A stretch of 64,000 bases of DNA from Symsagittifera roscoffensis (lineage: Eukaryota > Xenacoelomorpha > Acoela > Convolutidae). The notes below the pieces were generated by a model that did no database searches, had not been told where the DNA came from, and saw only the letters and a program-made list of their open reading frames with translations. The stretch covers positions 13,903,018 to 13,967,017 of the forward strand of contig NC_087067.1 in assembly GCF_963678635.1 (NCBI RefSeq), in the 5' to 3' direction. Position numbers and translations under genes: made by a program. This document shows, in pieces, positions 1 through 9,838 of the stretch (its first letter is position 1; every line of letters begins with the position of its first letter).

Positions 1-1253
1 CCAATTTTTGAGATCATTAACTATCACTTTTCTTGCAAAATAGTTGGTAATTCGCTTTTTCTTCTTGATTTTTGCAGTTTTCTCAAAAATGTCGAAGTGA
101 GAAAGAATTGCTGCTATTTTAAGCATTCAAAAGCACATGTAAAAATTGAGAATCTAAAGGTGTATTTTTGCGTTGATTTCTTAGAATAAATTAGGAGCAG
201 TTCTTTTGTTTATAATCTGCAAAACCTTTGGAAGTAGAAATACGCAAGCGAACTTAGTTGCTTATTTCTGCAACATTTATAACATCTTATAGATCTGTTC
301 TCAAAAACATCGATAAAGGTAAGAGAATCATGTAGCAAACTGTAACAATTGAATAATTTAGCGAACTTTTTTCAGCAAAAACTCTACAATTCAACGTAAA
401 CTTCCAATTGAATAAAAAATTGAAGCTGAACAGAACTAAATTTTTACTGTCTTTTTATTGAAGTTTTTCTTGTAAAAATGCATAGAATTAGGAGATCATA
501 CATATGGTTCTGCTAAAGTTTTAGTTTGTTTAGAAGTCTTCAGCAGGCTCCATATTCTTTTCTCTAAAAATCTTTCTACATCAAATTTTTTATCCAAAAG
601 AATGAAATGTAGATCTTGGAAGCAAACTTTTGATTTATGCTTCGTGTATCATCTTCAAAAAGATTTTGGAGTTGGGTTTACTTCACAACAAAAGAATTTC
701 AAAAAATTTGACTTTTCTTTTAAGTTAACCTAGTATATCAAATGATAAAAAATTTTCCAAACATTACACTTTTATGTTGGATTTTTTCTCAAGATCTAAA
801 ATATAAGTTGAACTTTTAAGAAAATCTCTAAACTCTTAATGAATTAAATTGAGTTTCTATCTCAATTTGATATTTCCTCAGTATCTGCTTCATCTACTAT
901 ATTCCAATTTAATCCAATTTGAATAAAGTTTTATTTGAAAATTGAGTTCTAGAGGGAAAAATGTATCATATCAACGAACGTTCATTAATCCGAAGCAGAA
1001 TTAATACCATAAATCCTTTTCAAAAAGAAACTTCAATTTAATTTCTCGACCTGATAACTGTATGTTGCTGTTTCAGCTCTGAATTTCTAAATTGAAGTAA
1101 ATTTTTGTAAATTTTTGGTTGAGAATGATGTATATTATTATCTTGAAATTTTCAAATGTTAGCAAAACATACATTTTCGTCTTTTCCAGGTCAGTTATCA
1201 ATTTCTTTTCTGAATCGTAGAAAAAAAGCAAAAGAAAACCATAATTCTTAGTA
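1..1253. other. AT-rich non-coding stretch
   Basis: Strongly AT-rich sequence with stop codons in every frame. I see no coding exon, RNA gene or clear repeat. It ends at the assembly gap. Confidence 0.6.
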
Positions 1254-1453
1254 NNNNNNNNNNNNNNNNNNNNNNNNNNNNNNNNNNNNNNNNNNNNNNN
1301 NNNNNNNNNNNNNNNNNNNNNNNNNNNNNNNNNNNNNNNNNNNNNNNNNNNNNNNNNNNNNNNNNNNNNNNNNNNNNNNNNNNNNNNNNNNNNNNNNNNN
1401 NNNNNNNNNNNNNNNNNNNNNNNNNNNNNNNNNNNNNNNNNNNNNNNNNNNNN
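1254..1453. other. Assembly gap (200 N)
   Basis: Exactly 200 undetermined bases, the round number used for gaps of unknown size. It lies just beyond the 3' end of the minus-strand Gypsy element, so the 3' LTR of that element may be collapsed or missing here. Confidence 0.99.
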
Positions 1454-1662
1454 CCGCGTTCCGCCTCGTTATATCTAGCTCTTCTAATCTTGACTGAAGG
1501 TTCCTTTTCTTTTGAGTCGCTCTTGAACTTTTAAAGCCGACGTTTCTTTGCGGTTTCGCAGTCTTCCTCAGTCCCTTTGTTGCGTAAAATTTGACTAGTT
1601 GGTCTCTTTTTCTCGGGCTGGGTTTCTTCTGAGCAAGTTGTCTTTTGATAGCTAAATCAGAT

Positions 1663-2076
1663 TTACGTATTATTTTTCCGTTTTTTAAGGTACCTGTGTG
1701 GTCTGACTTTTACAATTTCATCCTTGAGATCTCTATAGAATGGTTCATTCTTCAATCTATCTTGAACTTTTCTATAAATAGTGGTCTTACCCGGCGGGTT
1801 GTTCAGCACTGAGTTTTTCATGCCCAAAGCATCTCGTTTTTCTGCACGTGAAAGAACTTTTACTGGGGAGCCAGCGCCGGTTCGGACGTATCTCACTGCA
1901 TTAGAGATATCGTCAGAAGATGATGAGTTCTCATCCAGATCTCCGTCTTCAATATCATCGGGGGCGTCCCAGTCGTGTCTTCTTTCTCGACTCATGAGTT
2001 TTCGGCCCTTACCTATGCATAACAAGGTTTTGTTCCAAGCAAGGTTATTTGAGGAAGTTGACTTGACTAAATTATG
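1663..2076 (-). pseudogene. C-terminal tail of the Gypsy Pol
   Basis: This frame is in register with the integrase core and is separated from it by a single in-frame TAG (2077-2079). It encodes an acidic stretch (DAPDDIEDGDLDENSSSSDD) and then a basic region that ends KKRKNNT. Acidic-then-basic tails after the integrase core are common in Gypsy elements. I see no chromodomain. Confidence 0.6.
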
Positions 2077-2861
2077 CTAGATAGTATTTGGGGATCTACC
2101 AAAGTGTGCTTCGAAGGGAGAGCAGTTAAGCGACTGTTGTGTTACCGTCCTTAGGCATTTTATTATCTTCTTTAATGCAGATTCTAGTGATGGTTTTGGG
2201 CGTTCTTGTGCCATAACCGAGAGCCTTTCCTTAATGGTTCTGATTAAGCGCTCAACTAATCCAGTGGCTTTATGGTCACCCACTGGGCTAAATATAACCT
2301 TTATGTTATGTTCATGGCAAAATTCTCTAACTTTCTTGGAGATAAAACCACATCCCTGGTCTGTTCCGATAGTTCTAGGTATCCAATGTAGAGCTATGTA
2401 TTTGCTAAGAAAATGTATGATAGATTTTGCCGATGTGCTGGATGTTATTTGAGCAGATGGGAATTTTGAAAATCTATCCACGCATACCAGTATGTATTTT
2501 TTTTTGTTCCCCATACTAGTGGTAACGGACCGGCGAAATCTAATTCCATTTCTTGGTTTGGTTCTTCGACCGTTGGGAGTTTCCCTGGGGTATTCTGATT
2601 TGAAAGAGGTTTCAAGTTGTTACCTGCTTTAACGCACTCAATACAGTTTTTGCCGTGGACTTGGATTTCACGATAAATTTTTGGCCACCAGATGTATTGG
2701 GTTGCCAAACTTTTCATTGCAAACTGGCCTGGGTGAGCCTCATGGAGCCGGTGGAGCATTGTCGATCTTAAGCGTGCTGGGATAACTAGTCGATTGTCCA
2801 GATAAAGACATCCTCCGCTGACATGTAAGTTATTCAAGTACGATTTATAGTAACTTCCCAA
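2077..2861 (-). pseudogene. Gypsy integrase, frameshifted
   Basis: The frame 2861-2445 carries the HHCC zinc-binding domain (HRLHEAHPGQFAMKSLATQY ... CIEC) and the first core Asp in ELDFAGPLP. The frame 2514-2077 repeats the junction and carries CVDRFSKFPSA, the second catalytic Asp in IGTDQGCGF, and the catalytic Glu in ATGLVERLIRTIKE. The switch of frame falls in a run of T near 2500 (plus strand), an easy place for a 1-bp indel. All three DDE residues are recognisable. The frame is ended by a TAG at 2077. Confidence 0.88.
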
Positions 2862-2951
2862 TTGTAAAATGTCTTGTTTGCGGTCTTCCTCAATTGCTTT
2901 AATTATTTTTTTTAGTTCTAGATCTTGTTTTGATAATAAGGCCTAAAATTT

Positions 2952-4060
2952 TCAATCAAGTATTTCAGGCCAAGAGAAAGGGAATATGTTAATTTTGACT
3001 GTTTTCTTCTTACTAGGTGATCTTTCTAAGGGATTATCCGACGGGTTGCTAGTACTTGGTGTTAAAGTATCCATGTTTTCAGTTATAGAATGTTCTGTCT
3101 GTTCAGTAAGTTTTAGTTGTTCAGCCATATCTTTCAGTATTTTAAAGTTTGTAAAGAAGTCGTTGATTTTGCAGGATGAGTCACAATCTTCCGTTCGCGA
3201 GTGAGAATTTTGGCACACTGAAATGTTAGAGTAGTTAACTATAGCTTGGAAAGTTTCAGCGGCGTTAGCAATTCGTTTCTCACGTTCTATTTCTTGACAG
3301 GTCATATGATCTGTCGACTGGCCAATTGTATTACAGTGTGTGACGTCATGTGCTAAGAAATGTTGAGAGATTTTGTTTCTTATTTGCGACCACGAATTTC
3401 TCGGCATCAGATGATCAAAACCTAGGAGTGTACTGATTTGATTTACCGAGGCGATAACGATTTTTTTGTCGTCAAGTGAAACTGGTGCGGGTTCACTTGC
3501 TGGGTGTCGGGATAGATAATCAACAAATCCCATATCTTTACCCGGTAAATGTTCGACAGTAAAGTCGAATGGTAGTATTTTGTCCGCCCAACGGGTGAGA
3601 CGTGATTGAGCCGTTTTAGTGTATTTGTCGTCTTTCAGTGCTCCTATCAAGGCTTTGTGGTTTGCTTAGATTGAGAATTGTTTGCCCAATAGATAGTTTT
3701 TAAAATGGTCTAATGCCCACACTAGACCCAGCAATTCAAGTTCATGGGTGCTGTATTTTAGTTCAGCTATGTTCAAAAATCTGCTTGCGAACGCTACAGT
3801 TTTCCAATTCACTGATGGTCCTGTTTGATGGACGCGCCCAGTCCTAAATGTGAGGCATCGTATTTCACACGGGTATTCAGTTTTACGTCGAAATTGTGAT
3901 TCGTTACCGTGTTACAAATTCGTTTCTTAATTTTTTCAAACGCTTCAACGTGCACCGTGGACCACTTAAATGGTTTATTTTTCTGCGTGAGTTCTCTAAA
4001 CGGTGCTGATAAGGACGCCAAAATTGGTATGAGCTTGTTGAACTGTTTAATCGATCCCAT
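2952..4060 (-). pseudogene. Gypsy RT connection / RNase H region, broken
   Basis: The frame 4060-3809 has the RT thumb and the start of the RNase H-like domain (LSAPFRELTQKNKPFKW, then KYDASHLGLGASIKQ with the first catalytic Asp). The frame 3650-2952 has the end of this domain (QSRLTRWADKILPFDF, VEHLPGKDMGFVDYLSRHP). Between 3809 and 3650 neither frame is open, so there is at least one indel or stop. After the RNase H end comes a long polar linker of about 150 residues before the integrase zinc finger; it reads as Ser/Thr/Asn-rich spacer. Confidence 0.8.
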
Positions 4061-4112
4061 TAATGATCTTATATGTTTGATACAATTTGGTTCTTTCAGA
4101 TTTGTGATTGCG

Positions 4113-4911
4113 TCAGATTTTTAGTATTAGTGGTGTCGTCCCTTTTGCATCGATTTTAAATCCCAACCATTCTATGTTGTGAGTCAAGAATGTGCATTTT
4201 TCCCATTTTATGGCTAATCCCTCGTCTTCTAGCGTTTTTAAAACGTTGATAACTAGTTTTTTGTGTTCATCCTCGCTACCCACGGTAGCAATTAAGATGT
4301 CGTCGAGGTAACACTGGGTATTAGGTAATTTTTCTGTCAAACGGTCCATTATACGATGAAATTCGTTAAGCATATCGCCTAGCCCATAAAAGCCGGTTTT
4401 AAAACGGTAGGAGCCTGTTACTTCTCTCCCCACGATGTTGAAATTACATTGGTTACTTGCCTTTTTTGAAAGCGGTATTTGGCTATATGCGTAGCCCATA
4501 AAAGCCGGTTTTAAAACGGTAGGAGCCTGTTACTTCTCTCCCCACGATGTTGAAATTACATTGGTTACTTGCCTTTTTTGAAAGCGGTATTTGGCTATAT
4601 GCGTACTTTAGATCGATCGATGAGAACCAAATGTTTCTTTCCTCGTGACCGCTAGTCGTAACTGCTACGTTATCAATTAATTCAAACAGTTTCGGCATTT
4701 GATATCTTTTGCGAAATATCTGTTTGTTCAATAGTTTCGAGTTTAAAGCTAATTTAATTGATCCGTCCTTCTTGGCTGTAATTACGATAGGGGCGATGAA
4801 ACAATCTTCAGAGCATCTAGACAATTTTTCGATGTGCCCGTCTCTTAGTAATTGTTCGATACATTGTTTAATTTTAGGGAGAAGATGGATCGGAATGCGT
4901 TTCCCCTTCAC
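4113..4911 (-). pseudogene. Gypsy reverse transcriptase, split by a tandem duplication
   Basis: Two frames (4911-4483 and 4499-4113) together cover the fingers and palm of RT. The first holds the K-x-G-H-I-x-x-L entry region, the KKDGSIKLALNSKLLN segment and FSSIDLKYAYSQIPL (motif A). The second repeats the end of the first and continues with YRFKTGFYGL, RIMDRL and QCYLDDILIAT (catalytic Y-x-D-D), then WLGFKIDAKGTTP. The break is caused by the exact 112-bp tandem duplication at 4380-4603; 112 is not a multiple of 3, so the frame shifts. The catalytic residues are intact. Confidence 0.9.
4380..4603. repeat. Exact 112-bp tandem duplication inside RT
   Basis: Bases 4380-4491 and 4492-4603 are identical to each other. 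The unit begins TAGCCCATAAAAGCC and ends GGCTATATGCG. It duplicates an RT segment and shifts the frame. Zero divergence means either a very recent event or an assembly error. Confidence 0.95.
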
Positions 4912-5152
4912 CTGTATCGGCTTTATTGGTTCGTTAGTAATTGTTAACTATGAAATTCTTTGATCTACCGGTTCTTTTTGTGAGGTCTAGAAATTGTTTT
5001 GATATGTATGTTTTAAACTCACTTTGTGATGGTGACTCTTGGTTTTGGTCTGATTTTCTGTCCGATGCAAATCTTATTTGATTGACGTCTATCCCGATGG
5101 GTGATCTTTTCTGAATTCTCCGTGGCTCTGACCCGTTGGGTGCAGGTTGTTT

Positions 5153-5545
5153 TTAGAGTACTACTATTCCCAGATTAGGTAATATGTCGTTTCCGAGGAG
5201 ATTTTTTTCTGCTCCTTCGGTAATGAAAAGTTTCTGGTCGCTAGCGTCACAACCCTTCGATCGAATTCTCTCCCGAACTCTTCCAATTATGTTGATTGTG
5301 CTCCCGAAGCCTTGGTACGCTTTTTTTGTTATTTCATCCGCAGGTTCTAACTTTAAAAATCTATCTCGTATCTTCAGTTCATGGAATAAATCTTTTTTCA
5401 TGAATGAGACTGGGCTTGCTGAGTCAATCTGGATTTCGGTACAGCAAGGGTTGAAATTTCCCAGAGATACCATCAACGTCTTTTTTCGTTCTAGGCCTTC
5501 GTGGTTAAATACAGTTCTCACTCCACGTTCTATCTTACCTTCCAC
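5153..5545 (-). pseudogene. Gypsy aspartic protease fragment
   Basis: A 130-residue frame with the retropepsin active-site motif in the variant form IDSAS (usually D-S/T-G-A), about residues 40-44. Near the C-terminus it has LLGNDIL, the hydrophobic-hydrophobic-Gly motif of retroviral-type proteases. It lies between the zinc knuckles and RT, as expected. A stop at 5153 closes it; the linker to RT (about 5150-4920) has further breaks. The Ala in place of Gly at the active site is unusual and may mean lost activity or a lineage variant. Confidence 0.75.
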
Positions 5546-5688
5546 TGCATTTATTTGGTATCCGTGTCTACCGCTAGAACTAGAAAATCATCTAAGTTGA
5601 CTTCAAATTCGGGATTTTCCTGCGGGTTAACCCGGGTATTTTCGTTTTCCTGGGGTAATTGGTTTTGTTCCACTATGTTTGTTTGAGT

Positions 5689-6641
5689 TCTTGCTGAACT
5701 CCTGCAGTGTTTTGCAAATGGGCCTTTACGTCCGCACGTATTGCAATTTCTATCCCTGGCCGGGCATGTAGTTAAGTGTCCTTTTTTGAACTACTGACCA
5801 CAGTTGCGGCACTTATTGTTTTCGACGATATTTAGGGTCGGTCCATTCTTTATGTTTTGTGGTCTCTGTACCGCATTATAGGTAGGAAATTTTAGGTACT
5901 GTTGATGAGTTTTGGTACCTTTCTCATGGAACAGTACATAAGATAGTATGTTTTCTGGAGTCAAGTATTCAATACATAGTTTCTTTTGAATCTCAACGTT
6001 TCGCATACTTGTAATGAAAATGTCTCTGACCAATTCTGACTCGAGTTCCCCCAGTTTACAATTTTTTGCCAATTCGGATAGTGTTTCGTGGAATTTCTCT
6101 AAAGACTCGTTTTCTTTCTGTCTTCGGCCAAAGAATTTAAATCTTTCGTATGTTAGATTTGTAGTGACCGTAAAAGTAGTTTTGAGTAATTCCCAGAATT
6201 CGGCAAAGTTGATGTCCAATTTTCTTTTCCCAGGATTTTTTGTGAGAAGCATTTCTGTCCTTCTTTTCCGAGTGCCAGGTATAATTGTGATTTTAATTTC
6301 TTGTCAATATCTCCGATTTGAAGTCCGTTGAATTTTGCGTTGTCTTCTACCCTTCTCCTTCTCATTTCTTCGTTGTAATTTAGTATGGCTATTCGGTTGT
6401 GTTCTTCTTTTTCGGCCCGACGGGCTTGATCATCGGACGGGTCCGCTGGTTCTGCCATGGGGTATACTAGTTCGGTTCTTACTGGTGGGTTGATTACATC
6501 TTCGATGTCCACGGAATCTTTCGGGATGATTGTTAGTTGGAACTTTTCCGACCACCTTTCCCAGTCGTGTTGGTTTTCACTCGATGTGTTATTCCAAAAA
6601 AATTCTAGTCCTCGTAGTTTTGACTCGTTTGACTGCGCCAT
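5689..6641 (-). pseudogene. Gypsy gag with two zinc knuckles, frameshifted
   Basis: The frame opens with a Met at 6641 and is open to 6153. Homologous sequence continues in another frame from 6252 to 5791, so there is a frameshift near 6240. The first part is rich in charged residues with an Arg-Arg-Arg-Arg run; the second carries the capsid-like stretch FWELLKTTF and GRRQKENESLEKFHETL, typical of Gypsy Gag. The frame ends at an in-frame TAG at 5791. Read through that stop, two CCHC-like knuckles follow: CRNCG...GHLTTC and CNTCGRKGPFAKHC. These are the RNA-binding motifs of nucleocapsid. Order and spacing fit Gag; confidence in the family is high, but the gene is broken. Confidence 0.85.
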
Positions 6642-7140
6642 GTTAAAAAATTAGAATAGAACTGTCTGTTGATTAGAATTGATAAAACTTAAACTAAGAC
6701 TTTTAAGACGGTTGGGCTAAGATTCCTATAATAAGCAAGAAAAACAAAAAATCAATTAAAAAGCTCTGAAACTAAAAAAAATAGCCATCTGTGAGATTTA
6801 AAGAAAATTGTTGTTGAACTAAAAGTTTCGATAACAACTGCTTGGAAGTTTTCGTCACTTGGGCCATTTTTGAATGCCAATGAAAGTAAGTTGGAGACAC
6901 TGACTCTAAGTATGCGGGTAAAGAACAACTTATTGCAATTTTTGAAACTACGGTGCTTTCAAAAATGTTTTTTTTCTAATTAAATCCTCTCTCACTTTAC
7001 CGAATACCGGTGATGACCCTTTTAATGTCGATTACAGAATATAACCCTCAAAATTCTATAATACTTTGAGTATAGTATTCTATAACAGATTTCCTAAAAA
7101 AGTGGATGTGAAAAAAACTCTTTTTCAGAGCTGAAACTTT
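6642..7140. other. Flank of the Gypsy element, no gene seen
   Basis: The 5' untranslated leader and 5' LTR of the minus-strand Gypsy element should lie here, but I could not find LTR ends or a primer-binding site. No open frame of interest. Confidence 0.4.
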
Positions 7141-7143
7141 ATT

Positions 7144-7429
7144 TCAATACGATGTTATTATCAAACGAGTTTTAAGATTTTCGGGCAAAATCTTGTTTCT
7201 TCTGTCAATGGATAAATAGCCCGCCCTCGAAAAAACTCTTTCAGCTACAGCTACATCCAACGAAGCTGATATTTTCCAGTTCAATGTTTTCCTCTTGGAT
7301 ATCATGTCCTTCCACCGTAAAGTATGAATTTTCTTCGTCGACTTCAGGAGGATCTTCTGGCCAAATCGATTGTCTAAACTCCCTGCAAGCTGCTAGCATG
7401 GCATTGCAGTTATCTGATTGATACGTCAT
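7144..7429 (-). pseudogene. hAT transposase C-terminal remnant
   Basis: A short minus-strand frame from about 7260 down to a stop at 7144 reads DVAVAERVFSRAGYLSIDRR followed by NKILPENLKTRLIITSY. This is the hAT dimerisation signature: S/A-x-x-E-R-x-F-S-x-A-G, then R-x-x-L-x-P-x-x-L. The frame just upstream (7429-7241) is acidic and polar and may be the degenerate linker in a shifted frame. No BED finger or catalytic core is legible upstream, so this is a fossil. Confidence 0.7.
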
Positions 7430-7797
7430 TTGTCAGCGTTCCCATGCTGGTTATAAGTAATTGATTTGATTCGTCGAAGAAAGCAGGGTTACACCTTTGA
7501 ATATGTCGTTCAGCTCCAGTAAGAAAATTACTACTATGAACTCCTTCCATTTTTTTGTTGCAATTGTGCGCTTGTAACACTTTTCAGATGCCATAAACTC
7601 AAAGGATGTCTCCAATTTTATCCGTTTTGCCTATTTAGTTGGTGCCATTTCAAACAATGAAGCAAAACGAGTAAAATTAGGTAGTTATTGCAGATAAAAG
7701 GATATGCAACGAATGTTATTTTATGTGTAACTTACACAGTGTAAGCTAAAAGATGAGATTTCAAGTCGTCAGCCACTGAAATATTAGCTACTATGAT

Positions 7798-7942
7798 CAG
7801 CGCTCGGCAATAGCTGTGATTAATAGCGTTCTATTATAGTAATTCTATTAATAGAACAGAAGTGTCAATATAGCGCATTATGATAGCCACGCTATTATAG
7901 ACTATAATAGAACACTATAATCTGGTGTCACTGCCGAATACT
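7798..7942. mobile_element. 145-bp MITE with ~42-bp terminal inverted repeats
   Basis: The left end reads CAGCGCTCGGCAATAGCTGT and the inverted right end reads CAGTATTCGGCAGTGACACC. After that both arms run on as GATTA(A/T)AG(C/T)G and TTCTATTATAG. The match is about 80 percent over 42 bp. The ends are CAG...CTG, as in many hAT and Tc1-like elements. I did not see a convincing target duplication, so the superfamily is open. Confidence 0.65.
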
Positions 7943-8196
7943 GATAAAAAATTATGATTTGAATTGATTTATGCTTTCGCAGTTTACCGAATTTTCTCAA
8001 AATTTGCTAATTCGTTTCTTTCAATTTCAGTTACTTTTGGATTAAAAAGGATTAGGGCAAATTTTGATTGGATGTTTGTCAGCGTTTTTTTGATGCATCT
8101 CATTTTTAAAAAACGCAAGCCAAAACTTAAAATGAGTCATCTTTTGGTTTAAAAGTAAAAAGGGAACCAGGATTAATTGTAGTCATTATTATCAAT

Positions 8197-8615
8197 AGCG
8201 GATTTAGGGGGGGGGGGGCGGTGGGCGGACGCTTCTTCCTCAGGGATTCGACCCCCTGCCCGCCCAAAGGGTCCCCCTTTGTTTTATTTTGAGATATCCA
8301 TTTTTGGCTGACTGACCTTAAAATTTTTACTTAGGCGTTTTGGTGCCAATCTGTACTAATTTTGAGGAGGGAGCGCGCCAAAAAACGCTATTTTTTGGTC
8401 AAAATTTTCCAAAAAATGCCTAAAAACGATTTTTTTTATATAGAAATTTCCCTGCAACGCAGAAAAATTGGCTCAATTTACGGTTTTCATTGTGGGTTGG
8501 GAGAGCTCAAAAAATCAATTTGGTTGATCTAAAATTAATATTAAAAAAAAGTCAATAAAATTTTCAGAATTTTTTTGAAGATCCGCCCCTCGAGAAATTC
8601 CTACATCCGCGCCTG
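8197..8615. repeat. GC-rich dispersed repeat, copy 1
   Basis: Begins GCGGATTTAGGGGGGG and ends CTACATCCGCGCCTG, so the ends are inverted (GCGGAT / ATCCGC). Inside are GATTCGACCCCCTGCC, AAAGGGTCCCCC and TTTTTGGCTGACTGACC. Very similar to 9361-9778; fragments recur at 38788, 44045 and 55669. Probably a non-autonomous DNA transposon. Confidence 0.7.
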
Positions 8616-9360
8616 ATTCTTATGTCACTTTACCCTGTTTGCCACTTTAATTTTGAGCCAAAAGATGGCCCGTTTCAATGACAAAAATTTGGTATGAAGT
8701 TTTGTAAATTGAATTGAACCATAAAAACGCTGACAAAAAATCAAACAATTTTTTTTTTCTCAAATTATTTTGTCCAAAATTAACTTAATTTGTGAGAAAC
8801 GAGTTTGAATATTTTCTTAACTTCATTTTTTCCGGTTATTTTTATACAGCATTAAAGAAATTTGTTCGAAAAGTGGATGAATGCAAAAACATGAGCGAAC
8901 AAATAACAATCCAATTTAAAGAAATCTACTATCAAAGTTCGGCGAATTTTTCATGTATCTTGCGAAAAGAATGGCTTCAACAGCCAAAATAATTGTGAAC
9001 TGACAGAAGATTCAACGTTTTTGAAAACGAGTTTGAAACATCTTGTATTCGTCAGGACAGTTGAATTGTAAAACCTTCCACAACATATTGACAAAAATGA
9101 TTAAAAATCCATAATTTAAAACTTATTAATTTTTTGCTAAGACGAATTTCGGAACCTTTCTGCGCTGTTTACACTGCAACTGGCTATTCTTGTTGTTATG
9201 ACCAGTGAAAGCGGAGTAAGAACGTTGTATTCGGGTGTGTTTTAAGACATTTCCCACTTAAAATCAGGTATGCTACAAACAATCATGAGAATGGTTCGAG
9301 TGATTCATCATATTATAGCCCTTCCAGATTAAAACAAGAATCTGAAAAATGTGTTCAGAA

Positions 9361-9778
9361 CAGGGGCGGATTGAGAGGGGGGTTAGCGGACGCCTCTCCC
9401 TTCAGGGATTCGACCCCCTGCCGACCCAAAGGGTCCCCCCTTTGGTACTTTTTTAGAAATCCATTTTTGGCCGACCAACCCTAAAATTTTTCTAAATATA
9501 TACTAACTTTGAGAGGGAGCGCGCGCCAAAAAAAACGCGACTTTTTTTGTCAAAAATTTTCAAAAAGTGCCCATAAACGGCTTTTTTACCGTTTTTTTTC
9601 AAATATTTGCCTACGGCGCAGAAAATTTGGCAATTTTGGCCAAAACAGCGTCTTTTTAGAGCTTTAGGAGAGCTCGGAAAATCAATTTGGTCGACCTAAA
9701 AAAAAGGTTGTCAAAATTTTCGATTTTTTTTTTGAAAATGCGCCCCGCGCCCTCGAGAAAATCCTAGATCCGCCCCTC
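9361..9778. repeat. GC-rich dispersed repeat, copy 2
   Basis: Begins CAGGGGCGGATTGAG and ends CTAGATCCGCCCCT. The terminal inverted repeat is AGGGGCGGAT. It is about 60 bp upstream of the first visible channel exon and so lies inside an intron of that gene. No clear target duplication at its ends. Confidence 0.72.
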
Positions 9779-9838
9779 GTTTAGAACATTCTGCGCACCA
9801 TGCACTGCAACTAGTTTTTACATATTTGTTTACACTAG

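Larger units (their letters stand above)
1475..6641 (-). mobile_element. Decayed Ty3/Gypsy LTR retrotransposon
   Basis: Reading the minus strand from 6641 downward, fragments appear in the order gag, zinc knuckles, aspartic protease, reverse transcriptase, RNase H, zinc-binding integrase and a C-terminal tail. That order (integrase after RT/RNase H) is the Ty3/Gypsy order. The pieces lie in different frames and are cut by in-frame stops, so the copy cannot make a full polyprotein. The open frames are still long and the residues well preserved, so the insertion is not very old. I did not find LTRs: the 5' LTR should lie above 6650 and the 3' LTR below 1475 next to the N gap. The GC content is visibly higher than in the flanks. 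Confidence 0.9.

Noticed and set aside
8792-8992. 66-codon plus-strand frame as an upstream DEG/ENaC exon
   Set aside because: An acceptor-like TTTATACAG precedes it, but the obvious donor (CAT|GTATCT) would create a TGA at the junction with the 9839 exon, and the residues lack a channel motif.
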